Below, piece after piece: positions 41,137 to 48,945 of a stretch of 64,000 nt of DNA; within the stretch, counting starts at the first letter, position 1; every line of letters starts with the position of its first letter. The notes below the pieces were generated by a model that made no database searches, was not told where the DNA came from, and saw only the letters and a program-made list of their open reading frames with translations. The stretch comes from Verrucomicrobiales bacterium (lineage in GTDB: Bacteria; Verrucomicrobiota; Verrucomicrobiia; Limisphaerales; UBA11358), in contig JAQTQB010000011.1 in the NCBI GenBank assembly GCA_028712475.1, positions 1 through 64,000 of the forward strand, given 5' to 3'. Position numbers and translations under genes: made by a program.

Positions 41137-42621
41137 TCATTTCCCCGCCGCCTGTTTCCGTAATTCGGTCTTCAGGATTTTCCCCGTCGCATTGCGCGGC
41201 AAGGCGGGCAGAAAGATTATTTGTCTCGGCACTTTGTAATCCGCCAGCCGGCTGCGGACGAACTCATGCAACGCTTTTTCGTCCAGCGCCTGCCCTTCCG
41301 CCGGTGCTACGAAGGCCATGCCCTGCTCGCCCCGGCGCGCGTCCGGCACGCCAATGACCGCCACTTCCTTCACGCCCGGAAACTGGTGGATGACTTCCTC
41401 GATTTCGCGCGGATAAACGTTATTGCCGTTGACGATCAGCATGTCCTTCTTGCGGTCGGTGATGTAATAATAGCCGTCGGCATCGCGATAACCCACATCG
41501 CCGGTGAGCAGCCATTCACCGCGAAAAACTTTCGCCGTTTCCTCCGGCTGGTTCCAATAGCCCATCATCACATTGCCGCCGCGCACGCAGATTTCGCCCG
41601 TCTCGTTCGCGCCGAGGATTTTCCCCGCATCGTCCTGCACGCTTATTTCCACGTTTGCAATCGGCAGGCCGACCGAACCCGCCTTGCGCACGCCGTGCAG
41701 CGGATTTTTGGAAACGACCGGGCTGGCCTCGCTCAAGCCGTAGCCTTCAATGAGCGGCACTTTGAATTTTTCCTCGAACTCCTTCAGCACCGTCAGCGGC
41801 AACGGCGCGGATCCGCTGATGAAAATCCGCAACGGCAGCGGCGTGGGAACCTGCGCGCCGAGCAACATCCGGTAAAACGACGGAACGGCGGGCAGAATGG
41901 TCGCCTTCCGTGAAAAAATTTCGTGCAACATCGCGCGCGGCGGATGCAGCGATTTGACCAGCACAATCGAGCCGCCGATGGTGAACGGCAGGAAAATTCC
42001 CACCGTCATCATGTAAGTGTGGAACATCGGCAGCAGCACCGCGAAGCAGTCGTCCTCAACTGTTTCCAAAACGATGCGGCAACTGTTCACGTTATGCAGC
42101 AGGTTTCCGTGCGAGAGCATCGCGCCCTTCGGCCGCCCCGTCGTGCCGGAGGTGTAGATGATGACGGCCAGGTCTTTCTCGGAACGCGAAGATGGAGAAT
42201 AGAGGATGGAAGATGGATTGAGCGATTTGATTTCCTCTGCCTGGAAAAACTTGAGCGATGGCCGCGCCTTTTTCAGTTCCTCCGAATGCGCGCCCAATTC
42301 CGCGGCGGAAATCACAACGTCAATCCCAGCGTCGTTCAAAATGTAGCCGACTTCTGCGGGCTTGAGAAAATTATTGACCGGCACAACGACCGCGCCCGTG
42401 TGCAAAATTCCAAACACCGACACGACAAACTCCGGGCAGTTTTTCAGCCACAGCGCCACCCGGTCGCCCGGCTTCACGGCAAACTGGTTTTGCAGATGCG
42501 CCGCCAATTTAAGCGATTGGGCGTGCAGTTCCGCGAAGGAAATTTCCTGCTCGCCATGATAGATGGCGGTTTTTTGCGTGTGTTTCTTGGCGCAATCGGC
42601 AAAGGCATCGGCAAGGTTCAT
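41137..42621 (-). CDS. Long-chain acyl-CoA synthetase / AMP-dependent ligase
   Basis: 494 residues. Adenylate-forming enzyme: P-loop YTSGTTGRPKGAMLSH, motif GYGLSEASPVV, hinge TDRKKDMLIVNGNNVYPREI and catalytic Lys in RNATGKILKTELRK. Most likely activates fatty acids with CoA; substrate cannot be fixed. The segment EEIKSLNPSSILYSPSSRSE before the P-loop is encoded by five degenerate heptamers (42188-42222: GAAGATG, GAGAATA, GAGGATG, GAAGATG, GATTGAG), an apparent in-frame insertion in a surface loop. Confidence 0.9.
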   Translation of the reverse strand: MNLADAFADCAKKHTQKTAIYHGEQEISFAELHAQSLKLAAHLQNQFAVKPGDRVALWLKNCPEFVVSVFGILHTGAVVVPVNNFLKPAEVGYILNDAGIDVVISAAELGAHSEELKKARPSLKFFQAEEIKSLNPSSILYSPSSRSEKDLAVIIYTSGTTGRPKGAMLSHGNLLHNVNSCRIVLETVEDDCFAVLLPMFHTYMMTVGIFLPFTIGGSIVLVKSLHPPRAMLHEIFSRKATILPAVPSFYRMLLGAQVPTPLPLRIFISGSAPLPLTVLKEFEEKFKVPLIEGYGLSEASPVVSKNPLHGVRKAGSVGLPIANVEISVQDDAGKILGANETGEICVRGGNVMMGYWNQPEETAKVFRGEWLLTGDVGYRDADGYYYITDRKKDMLIVNGNNVYPREIEEVIHQFPGVKEVAVIGVPDARRGEQGMAFVAPAEGQALDEKALHEFVRSRLADYKVPRQIIFLPALPRNATGKILKTELRKQAAGK

Positions 42622-42686
42622 GCGCGGATATTAGGAATGAATTGCGACACTTGGCAAGCGGGCAAAGCAGGGCATTTGCAAGCGGA

Positions 42687-42705
42687 GCGCGGGTCTGTGA
42701 CCCGC
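42687..42705. repeat. Small palindrome in the gap 42622-42838
   Basis: GCGGGTC-tgt-GACCCGC (42689-42705) inside a dispersed 'GGAGCGCGGGTCTGTGACCC' type element. The gap separates the divergent ligase and rnd genes and must contain both promoters; no gene is seen. Confidence 0.55.
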
Positions 42706-42838
42706 AGCAACATAAACAGGCCGATGCGCTCAAAAACACCATGATTGCTGGAGTTCAGCCGTGCTGCGGCACACAGAACCGCGCTCCAAAACGTGAAGTC
42801 TTTTCTTTTGGCCGCCGGTTTGCCAGAATTTCTCCGAC

Positions 42839-43894
42839 GTGACTGACACTGATGAAAAACTTGCGGCGTTGCTGCCAAGACTCCGCGCCGCCCAATGGCT
42901 CGCGCTCGACACCGAAGCCGACAGCCTCCACGCCTATCCCGAAAAAGTCTGTTTAATTCAAATCAGCATCGCCGACAGTGATGTGCTGGTTGATCCGCTC
43001 GCGCCCATCAATCTCGATTTGCTGTTCGACGTGTTCAATGGACGCGAGCTGATTTTTCACGCGGCGGATTATGATCTGCGGCTGCTCGAAAAACATCACC
43101 AGTTCCGGCCCGCCGCGATTTTTGACACGATGCTTGCCGCGCGGCTTTTGGGCGAACGGCAATTCGGTTTGAGCGCGCTCGTGGAAAATTTTCTCGGCGT
43201 GAAGCTGGACAAAGGTTCGCAGAAGGCCGACTGGGCGCAACGACCGCTCACCGAGAAAATGGAGATTTACGCCCGCAACGACACGCATTACCTGAAGCCG
43301 CTCGCCGACAAGTTAAAAGCCGCGCTCGAAGCGAAAGGCCGCTTGGCCTGGCATCAGGAAAGTTGCGCGCGCTTGATCGAGGACTGTTCGCGACCGGTCG
43401 TCGTGGATGCCGATGCCGTCTGGCGCGTGAAGGGCAGCGCCATTTTGGGCCGCACCGCGCTCGCCGTGTTGCGCGAGCTGTGGCATTGGCGCGAGAAAGA
43501 GGCCATCGCGTATTGCCGCCCGCCGTTTTTCATTTTGAGCCACGAACGCATGGTGGACATTGCCGATGCCGCCGCCGCGCAGCAGCCGTTTGAAAACATC
43601 CTGCCGCCCAAGATGTCTCCGCGCCGCCGCGAGACGTTGCTGGAAGCCGTCAAAGCCGGACTCGCCGTTCCCGCCGGCCAGCAGCCGGAAATTTTACGGC
43701 ACGAATTCCGGCGTCCGAGCGAAGCGGAATTCCACCGCTTCCGCGAAATCGAAAAGCGCCGCAACGCCCACGCGCACGAACTCGGCATTGACCCCACGCT
43801 CATCGCCAGCAAGTCGGTCATCGGCGATCTGGCGCGCGACTGGGACAGGCACGCGCCGGACTTGATGAACTGGCAGCGCGAGTTGTTGAAATAA
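42839..43894 (+). CDS. rnd: Ribonuclease D
   Basis: 351 residues; 3'-5' exonuclease of tRNA maturation. DEDDy residues: Asp and Glu in LALDTEADSL, Asp in FHAADYDLRLL, Tyr and Asp in IYARNDTHYL. An HRDC domain follows (near 215-290). Starts with GTG (VTDTDEKL), which gives the normal family length. No operon partner. Confidence 0.92.
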   Translation: MTDTDEKLAALLPRLRAAQWLALDTEADSLHAYPEKVCLIQISIADSDVLVDPLAPINLDLLFDVFNGRELIFHAADYDLRLLEKHHQFRPAAIFDTMLAARLLGERQFGLSALVENFLGVKLDKGSQKADWAQRPLTEKMEIYARNDTHYLKPLADKLKAALEAKGRLAWHQESCARLIEDCSRPVVVDADAVWRVKGSAILGRTALAVLRELWHWREKEAIAYCRPPFFILSHERMVDIADAAAAQQPFENILPPKMSPRRRETLLEAVKAGLAVPAGQQPEILRHEFRRPSEAEFHRFREIEKRRNAHAHELGIDPTLIASKSVIGDLARDWDRHAPDLMNWQRELLK

Positions 43895-43979
43895 TTTTTC
43901 GCAGGAGTCGAGGTGACGAGGCTCTGACTATTGAGCGTTCGTGGTTGCGCGGCATTGGGCGGCGGTTTAATCTTTCACC

Positions 43980-44201
43980 ATGAGTTCGGCAGCCCAGGAA
44001 TTGATTGGCATCGTGGACGGATTGTCCGAGGAAAAGGCCCGCGAGGTGGTGGACTTCGCGCGTTTTCTCCAGCAGCAGTCCGGCGACCGCGAATGGGAGC
44101 GCATCATCGCCGAACGGCGCACTTACCCGAAACTGGAACAATTTGCCGCCGCGTCCTTGCGCGAAGGCGCAGCCGAACCGCTTGACCCGTCCAAGCTGTG
44201 A
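43980..44201 (+). CDS. Putative antitoxin (DUF2281-like)
   Basis: 73 residues: QELIGIVDGLSEEKAREVVD FARFLQQ matches the short helical antitoxin family that pairs with RelE-like toxins, with an acidic C-terminal tail (REGAAEPLDPSKL). Overlaps the next gene by four bases. Confidence 0.75.
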   Translation: MSSAAQELIGIVDGLSEEKAREVVDFARFLQQQSGDREWERIIAERRTYPKLEQFAAASLREGAAEPLDPSKL

Positions 44202-44461
44202 TCTCCCAAGTCCGCCCCTCCTTCTGGCGCGCTTACGAACGGCTCGCTCCTTCAGTCAAAGCCCGCGCCCGGCTGGCGTATCAACTCTTTGCGGTCAACC
44301 CGGATCATCCGTCGTTGCGCTTCAAAAAACTTCAGGGTGACGGTGAAATCTGGTCGGTCCGCATCAACGAACAATATCGCGCCGTGGGCGTGCGCTCCGG
44401 CGACACGATTGAATGGATTTGGATCGGCACGCACAACGAGTTCGACAATCTCTTTTCGTGA
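44198..44461 (+). CDS. RelE/HigB-like toxin
   Basis: 87 residues: FWRAYERLAPSVKARARLAY, HPSLRFKKLQGDGEIWSVRI, NEQYRAVGVRSGDTIEWIWI, GTHNEFDNL. This is the compact RelE-type fold with basic residues on the RNA face. GTG start inside the antitoxin stop (GTGA), so the pair is translationally coupled. Confidence 0.82.
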   Translation: MISQVRPSFWRAYERLAPSVKARARLAYQLFAVNPDHPSLRFKKLQGDGEIWSVRINEQYRAVGVRSGDTIEWIWIGTHNEFDNLFS

Positions 44462-44503
44462 AGGCCAGATGGAATGACGGCGCGGTGAACTTTCAACTAC
44501 GTT

Positions 44504-45706
44504 TCACCGCACCTTCTCAAACGCAAAACCCTTCAAATATTCCGTCTCCGGAATCATCGGGATGATCGGGTGGTCGGGGCTTTGCGCGTAGGTCGCCACG
44601 CGGCGCAGGATGTGGCGCGTGTCGTATGCCGCCGAGAGCAGCGAGTCCAGGAACAGCCCGGCGTCCACATGGTGCGAACAGCAGAAGCTCGCCAGCGTGC
44701 CGCCGGGTTTCAACAGCTTCAACGCACGCAGATGAATCTCCTTGTAGCCGCGCAACGCATCCGGCACGGACGCGCGGTTGCGCGTGAACGACGGCGGATC
44801 GAGGATGATGAGGTCAAAACGCGGGATGACGCGTTCGTGCGGCTTGACGGCGGTGTTGTTCTTGAGCCAGTCAAAAACATTGATGGCGTCGAAAGAACAT
44901 TTATCCGCGAGCCCGTTGGTGACGGCATTGCGCTTGGAGGCTTCAATCGCATCCACACTTTGATCAAGCAAATGGACGTGCGCCGCCCCTGCCCTTGCCG
45001 CGTGCAAACCAAAGCCACCGAGGAAGCTGAAGCAGTCCAGCACCTGTCCGTCTTTGGCAAACTTCGACACCGCCTGATAATTCGCCTGCTGATCCAGATA
45101 CATCCCCGTCTTGTGACCACCGACCAGATCCGTTTCAAATTTCAAACCGTTCAAGTTCACGGAAACCGGCCCGGGCAATTCGCCGAACAGCACGCCGTTG
45201 GATTCTTGCAATCCCTCGAACTTGCGCGACGACACATCGCTGCGTTCCATGATGACGCGCGGTGAAAAGATTTTTTGCAGCGCGGCGACGATCATCGCCT
45301 TGCGCTGGTCCATGCCGAGCGCGGAAATCTGCACGACGAGCACATCCTCGTATTTGTCCAAGATGAGGCCGCTCAAGAAATCGCTCTCGGCATTCACGAC
45401 GCGAAACGATGTGGCGTCCGGCATGTGCCTTTGCCGGACGGCGAGCGCGGCGCGGATGCGTTCCTCAAAAAACGCTTCGTTCACTTCGACGCGTTCCGGC
45501 ACAAGGATGCGGACATTGATCTTGGAACGGGAATTGTAGAAGCCCACGCCGAGCAACCGCTGCCGATGGTCTTTGACCTGGACGAGCGCGCCGTCAGCGA
45601 CGGGCGCGGTGAGCCGGAGGATTTCGCCGTGATAAATCCACGGATGGCCGGCGACAATGCGGTCGCCCTCGCCCGGTTTCAACAGGACAGTTGTTAATGC
45701 GTTCAT
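44504..45706 (-). CDS. RlmI-like class I rRNA cytosine methyltransferase
   Basis: 400 residues. N-terminal PUA domain (residues 1-75, LLKPGEGDRIVAGHPWIYHG) then EEHEA-type middle region and a Rossmann SAM domain: DCFSFLGGFGLHAARAGAAH, LIILDPPSFTRNR (DPPxF motif) and GGTLASFCCSHHVD with the catalytic-type Cys. E. coli RlmI makes m5C1962 of 23S rRNA. Function by family. Length normal. Confidence 0.9.
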   Translation of the reverse strand: MNALTTVLLKPGEGDRIVAGHPWIYHGEILRLTAPVADGALVQVKDHRQRLLGVGFYNSRSKINVRILVPERVEVNEAFFEERIRAALAVRQRHMPDATSFRVVNAESDFLSGLILDKYEDVLVVQISALGMDQRKAMIVAALQKIFSPRVIMERSDVSSRKFEGLQESNGVLFGELPGPVSVNLNGLKFETDLVGGHKTGMYLDQQANYQAVSKFAKDGQVLDCFSFLGGFGLHAARAGAAHVHLLDQSVDAIEASKRNAVTNGLADKCSFDAINVFDWLKNNTAVKPHERVIPRFDLIILDPPSFTRNRASVPDALRGYKEIHLRALKLLKPGGTLASFCCSHHVDAGLFLDSLLSAAYDTRHILRRVATYAQSPDHPIIPMIPETEYLKGFAFEKVR

Positions 45707-45709
45707 ATT

Positions 45710-45790
45710 TTCGATTTACGATATACGATTTACGCGGCAACGTCAGCATTTCAACCGGCTCGTAAATCTGAAATCGCATATCGTAAATTC
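45710..45790. repeat. Heptamer inverted repeat upstream of rlmI-like gene
   Basis: TTCGATT TACGATA TACGATT TACG (45710-45734) faces CGTAAATCTG AAATCGC ATATCGT AAATTC (45761-45790). The arms are near-complementary and each is built on a 7-base step. Confidence 0.7.
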
Positions 45791-45871
45791 ATTCAGGCCG
45801 GAAAAGAATTTTATTTTCTGAAAATTTCACTTGAAAGATTCGCGGGACAGGCGGATAACAGTATCAGCCCT

Positions 45872-46315
45872 ATGAAAACCCACATTCCAGTCAGTTCCCT
45901 GCTGCATCACAAAGGTTCAGCCGTGTGGCACGTCGCGCCGGAGGACACTGTCTTCGACGCCATCAAGCTCATGGCCGAAAAAAATATCGGCGCGCTGCCC
46001 GTGATGACCCACGGCATGCTTGCCGGCATCTTCACCGAACGCGATTACACCCGTAAAATTGCGCTCATGGGCAAATCTTCCAAAGTCACGCTCGTGCAGG
46101 AAGTGTTGTCCAACGACGTCATCTGCGTCACCGCGAATGATTCCATCGAGGAATGCATGCGGCTCATGACCGAACATCGCATCCGGCACCTGCCCGTGGT
46201 CGAAGGCCAAAAAGTCCTCGGCATCATCTCCATCGGCGACCTCGTAAACTGTATCATCTCCGCGCAGAACTCGGCCATCGAGCAGATGGAACAATACATC
46301 GCCGGCGGCAGGTAG
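45872..46315 (+). CDS. CBS-domain protein
   Basis: 147 residues forming one Bateman module: CBS1 near 12-62 (VAPEDTVFDAIKLMAEKNIG, AGIFTERDYTRKI) and CBS2 near 80-130 (VTANDSIEECMRLMTEHRIR, LGIISIGDLV). Such stand-alone modules bind adenine nucleotides and regulate partner proteins. No partner gene can be assigned from context. Confidence 0.9.
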   Translation: MKTHIPVSSLLHHKGSAVWHVAPEDTVFDAIKLMAEKNIGALPVMTHGMLAGIFTERDYTRKIALMGKSSKVTLVQEVLSNDVICVTANDSIEECMRLMTEHRIRHLPVVEGQKVLGIISIGDLVNCIISAQNSAIEQMEQYIAGGR

Positions 46316-46329
46316 GCCTGAACCGGAGT

Positions 46330-46623
46330 TTATTCCAAAACCCGGTTCACTTCATTTTCGTGCTTGAGGGCATTCTGACGAAGGCTGTCCGACTTGAATT
46401 CCACCTGCGACCATTTGTATAGGTTGGAAACAACGTAATTCTGCAAGTCCGCACTGTGGCAAAAAGCGAAAACAAGAACCGTCGCGACCAAAAGGAAGGC
46501 GAACACGCTGCGAACCCGGCCCAAAAACCGGCCAAAACCATGTGGGCTGCGTTCCTTTTTACGAACCACCTCGGCCTCGCCGACCAACCTCACCATTTCC
46601 ATGGCAAATAAACCCTGTCTCAT
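46330..46623 (-). CDS. Small single-pass membrane protein, unknown
   Basis: 97 residues with one membrane helix near 36-54 (VRSVFAFLLVATVLVFAF) and a basic N-terminal side, so the C-terminal part is probably outside the membrane. No family recognised. ATGs at 46602 and 46596 are alternative starts. Convergent with the CBS gene. Confidence 0.5.
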   Translation of the reverse strand: MRQGLFAMEMVRLVGEAEVVRKKERSPHGFGRFLGRVRSVFAFLLVATVLVFAFCHSADLQNYVVSNLYKWSQVEFKSDSLRQNALKHENEVNRVLE

Positions 46624-47092
46624 GCCCTGAACACTTGCATATCGCGTGCCAGCACTTTTGCAGCGTAGAAAAAGCGATGGTTGTCCAGATTATGAACAGA
46701 CCTGCCTGATCGCGCCGTGTTTTGGTGAAACTTCTGACCCGCAAAACGCAGCCGACGGACGGGCAGGCGGAACAATCAGCCGCCTGTGGAGCGGAAGCAG
46801 AAATTATTTTGCGATGCCAGCGATTGCGTTGTCGCGCGCAGCGAGTGTTTTGCCGGGCGGCTTGCCGGGATTTCGTTTTGGAGAATGTTGAACGGGAGGA
46901 TTTGGTTGGCAGTCAAGCTGCTTGGTAGAAGCCAGATTTAGCGCTCTTTTGCTCTTTTGAAAACCAGTTTCCCCTGCTCTGTTCGTGATTGGCAACAGAC
47001 CTTGAACCGTAATTAAAAAAACGATCACGGAACGCGTTTGGGTCGTGGACGACATGCCTTAACTGGAAGTCGAAAGCCGCCCGGCAAGTTCC
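46624..47092. other. Intergenic, no protein gene seen
   Basis: No convincing reading frame. Small open frames here have no recognisable features. Downstream sequence holds a structured-RNA candidate and a terminator. Confidence 0.4.
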
Positions 47093-47181
47093 ACATGTAG
47101 CAATACATGTTCAAAGGATCGAGTTCCACACGGCAGCAGCGGGGGCTCTTTATAAAGCCCGTCTTCGGACGGGCTTTTTTT
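47030..47181 (+). ncRNA. Candidate structured small RNA ending in a terminator
   Basis: Contains the perfect hairpin ACATGTA-gcaa-TACATGT (47093-47110, GNRA loop), outer segments GCCGCC and CGGCAGC that could pair around it, a repeated GTTCCACA motif, and an intrinsic terminator. No protein gene on this strand feeds the terminator. 6S, tmRNA, SRP and RNase P signatures were looked for and not found. The 5' limit is a guess; it could also be a relic 3' region of ilvD. Confidence 0.3.
47155..47181 (+). terminator. Intrinsic terminator
   Basis: AAGCCCGTC-ttcg-GACGGGCTT followed by T-rich sequence. The T tract is on the plus strand; on the minus strand only three T follow the stem, so it is at best weakly bidirectional for ilvD copy 3 to its right. 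Confidence 0.85.
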
Positions 47182-47193
47182 ATTGGGTTGCTC

Positions 47194-47288
47194 CATCCGT
47201 CACCGCGCCGAGCGAGGCGCTCGTGACGTGGGCGGCGTATTTCGCCAGCACACCGCGGGTGCAGCGGGACGCGGGTTGGTTCAACGCA
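47194..47288. repeat. ilvD 3'-end copy (outermost)
   Basis: On the reverse strand it encodes [33 protein letters not shown] and a stop, matching the last 33 codons of ilvD (48963-49057) with scattered changes. Confidence 0.88.
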
Positions 47289-47305
47289 GTGCAGCGCATT
47301 TCAAG

Positions 47306-47584
47306 TCAGAAAAACGCGCCGAACACAGACGGGATTTCTTTGACGACGACGCGCAAGCTGGAATTGCGTTGCCGCAGTTCGGCGTCCACTACCATGTCGG
47401 AATCTTTGGGGCTGGCCAGAAGGTGCGTCACCTCGGCTTCATGTTCGGCAAAGCGTCCGGCGTGCGGATGGCGCGGGTCGTGCCAGTGGCGGAGCAGGCG
47501 TTCGCGGTAGGCGGGAACGCGCCAGAGCAGCCGGCCATATTCCAGCTTGGCGTATTCCTCAACATGGATGCCGTTCACGAACAT
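47306..47584 (-). CDS. Small hypothetical protein in the ilvD-proximal cassette
   Basis: 92 residues, not recognised (NGIHVEEYAKLEYGRLLWRV, RHPHAGRFAEHEAEVTHLLA). It lies directly after the broken nucleotidyltransferase and may be a real second gene of that cassette or part of the decayed gene. Composition is compatible with coding. Confidence 0.45.
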   Translation of the reverse strand: MFVNGIHVEEYAKLEYGRLLWRVPAYRERLLRHWHDPRHPHAGRFAEHEAEVTHLLASPKDSDMVVDAELRQRNSSLRVVVKEIPSVFGAFF

Positions 47585-48059
47585 GGCGTCAGTATAGCAC
47601 GCAGCCTCAACCAAGCAATCCCACGCGTTTGGCCGCACCCGGCATGGGCGCGGTCGCGCGGTTCGTTGCGTTTTAATTTGGGCGCAAGCAGGTCGGCGGG
47701 CGCTGGAACGAGCAGATTTAATTTCCCGGTTTGCTTTTGTGTTGCGCGCTGTTTCCAATCCGCAGGCAATGCGTTCAAAACAGTTTCCGGCATCAGATTG
47801 ACGTGCCAGCCGTGCGTGCGTTCGAATTCGCCGCCGATGAGCGCCTCGTAACAAAGCATCGCCACTTCATCGCTGTCCGTGACGGGATCAACGTCCATGC
47901 TGGCTTCGGGCAGTTTAATGCTGATGCCGCGTTCATAGCATGCCAGAGCAACGCCGCCGAACCAATCAACGTCATATTGCCCGGTGCTTTCAGACTCGCG
48001 CCAAGTTCGGCGAGCCAGTCGGCAACTTGCTTTCCGCTTTTGAGTTCGCGTCGCGGCAT
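47575..48059 (-). pseudogene. DUF6036-like nucleotidyltransferase, frameshifted
   Basis: First frame (from 48059): KSGKQVADWLAELGASLKAP, GNMTLIGSAALLWHAMN, a nucleotidyltransferase-like N-terminus. The expected continuation EASMDVDPVTDSDEVAMLCY, GGEFERTHGWHVNLMPETVL and APADLLAPKLKRNEPRDRAH is in another frame (47575-47898). The break is near 47900, within the active-site region. Part of a cassette flanked by ilvD 3'-end copies. Confidence 0.7.
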
Positions 48060-48068
48060 AATTATTTG

Positions 48069-48140
48069 CTTACAACTTCAAGTCCGCATCCTTCACCGCG
48101 CCGGGCGAGGCGCTCGTGACGTGGGCGGCGTATTTCGCAA
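48069..48140. repeat. ilvD 3'-end copy (middle)
   Basis: On the reverse strand it reads [23 protein letters not shown] and a stop codon, matching the ilvD end with mostly silent changes. It separates two nucleotidyltransferase cassettes. Confidence 0.88.
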
Positions 48141-48146
48141 AGTTGA

Positions 48147-48716
48147 TCATGTGTTTTTGGGTTTAATCTCGCCGCTCAAAAGCCGTTCCAGTTCGCTGGC
48201 GAGTTTCAGTTCCTGCGCCCATTGTCTCATGTAGTTTTTATCCAAGGCGTCGGCTTGCACAGCCACAACGCCCGCCGCATCGCCAAGCTGCCGGTCGGAA
48301 GGAGACATGCGATTCCAAACGAGCTTGTGCAGGATGACATTTTCGGCGGTGGAAATCCAAGCAGGCTCACCGAACAATTCAGTCTGCACGCGACGACGAA
48401 GCATTTCGCGGTCGAATGGCTCTGGCTTGGGCAGCCAGAAATCCACTTTTAACGCGGAGCGGGTGTCAATTGCGTTGAACTGGTGCGGCGGTTGATACGC
48501 CGCGCGCACAGCGGCTTCCTCGATGTAAAAATCGCCGCTGAATTCCTGAACAATGCGCGGCACGGCGGACATCGGCAGTTGCACGACGAAATCCAGATCG
48601 TGCGTCGTGCGCGGAATGCCCCAGTAGTTGCTCGCCATCGAGCCGGTCAGATAATAAATCACGCCGCTCCGGTTCAGCCGGCGCAAACAATCTGCAAGCA
48701 ATTCCTGTTCATTCAT
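48147..48716 (-). CDS. Nucleotidyltransferase (MNT-like, toxin-antitoxin/AbiE-type)
   Basis: 189 residues. The fold motif YLTGSMASNYWGIPRTTHDL DFVVQ contains GS and the D-x-D metal site (DLDFV), and VDFWLPKPEPFDREMLRRR supplies the third acidic residue. Related enzymes modify tRNA or partner proteins in defence and toxin-antitoxin modules. It overlaps the small upstream gene by four bases. Stop codon lies six bases from a duplicated ilvD 3' end. Confidence 0.82.
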   Translation of the reverse strand: MNEQELLADCLRRLNRSGVIYYLTGSMASNYWGIPRTTHDLDFVVQLPMSAVPRIVQEFSGDFYIEEAAVRAAYQPPHQFNAIDTRSALKVDFWLPKPEPFDREMLRRRVQTELFGEPAWISTAENVILHKLVWNRMSPSDRQLGDAAGVVAVQADALDKNYMRQWAQELKLASELERLLSGEIKPKNT

Positions 48717-48916
48717 GCGGCGCGGGCAAGTTTGAGGCGGACGTGAAGAAAATTTTCAACTTCAGCTTCGTTCGCGTCTGGATGTTGCCGACGAATTCCC
48801 GCACGCGCGATGTTGCAGGACATTTCGTGCAAATCCAAAGCAATCTTAAGCCGCTGTTCGCCGGTCATCTGGCGGTAGCGTTCAATCTGCTTTTGCAATG
48901 CCGTGGCAGCAGTCAT
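48713..48916 (-). CDS. Small partner of the nucleotidyltransferase
   Basis: 67 residues, helical and charged: ALQKQIERYRQMTGEQRLKI, ALDLHEMSCNIARAGIRRQH. It is a recurrent companion of nucleotidyltransferase genes in bacteria. Likely the antitoxin or regulatory partner by position. ATG start at 48916, coupled to the next gene (ATGA overlap). Confidence 0.72.
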   Translation of the reverse strand: MTAATALQKQIERYRQMTGEQRLKIALDLHEMSCNIARAGIRRQHPDANEAEVENFLHVRLKLARAA

Positions 48917-48945
48917 GTCTTTTCAATAATCCAATTTTCAAACAC

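Noticed and set aside
47030-47181. 6S, tmRNA, SRP RNA or RNase P RNA
   Set aside because: Diagnostic sequences (tag peptide, CCA end, GGAAGGAAGCAGC, GAGGAAAGUCC) are absent; kept only as an unknown candidate.
47183-47851. 222-codon plus-strand frame
   Set aside because: It runs through an ilvD 3'-end copy and a nucleotidyltransferase remnant read on the other strand.
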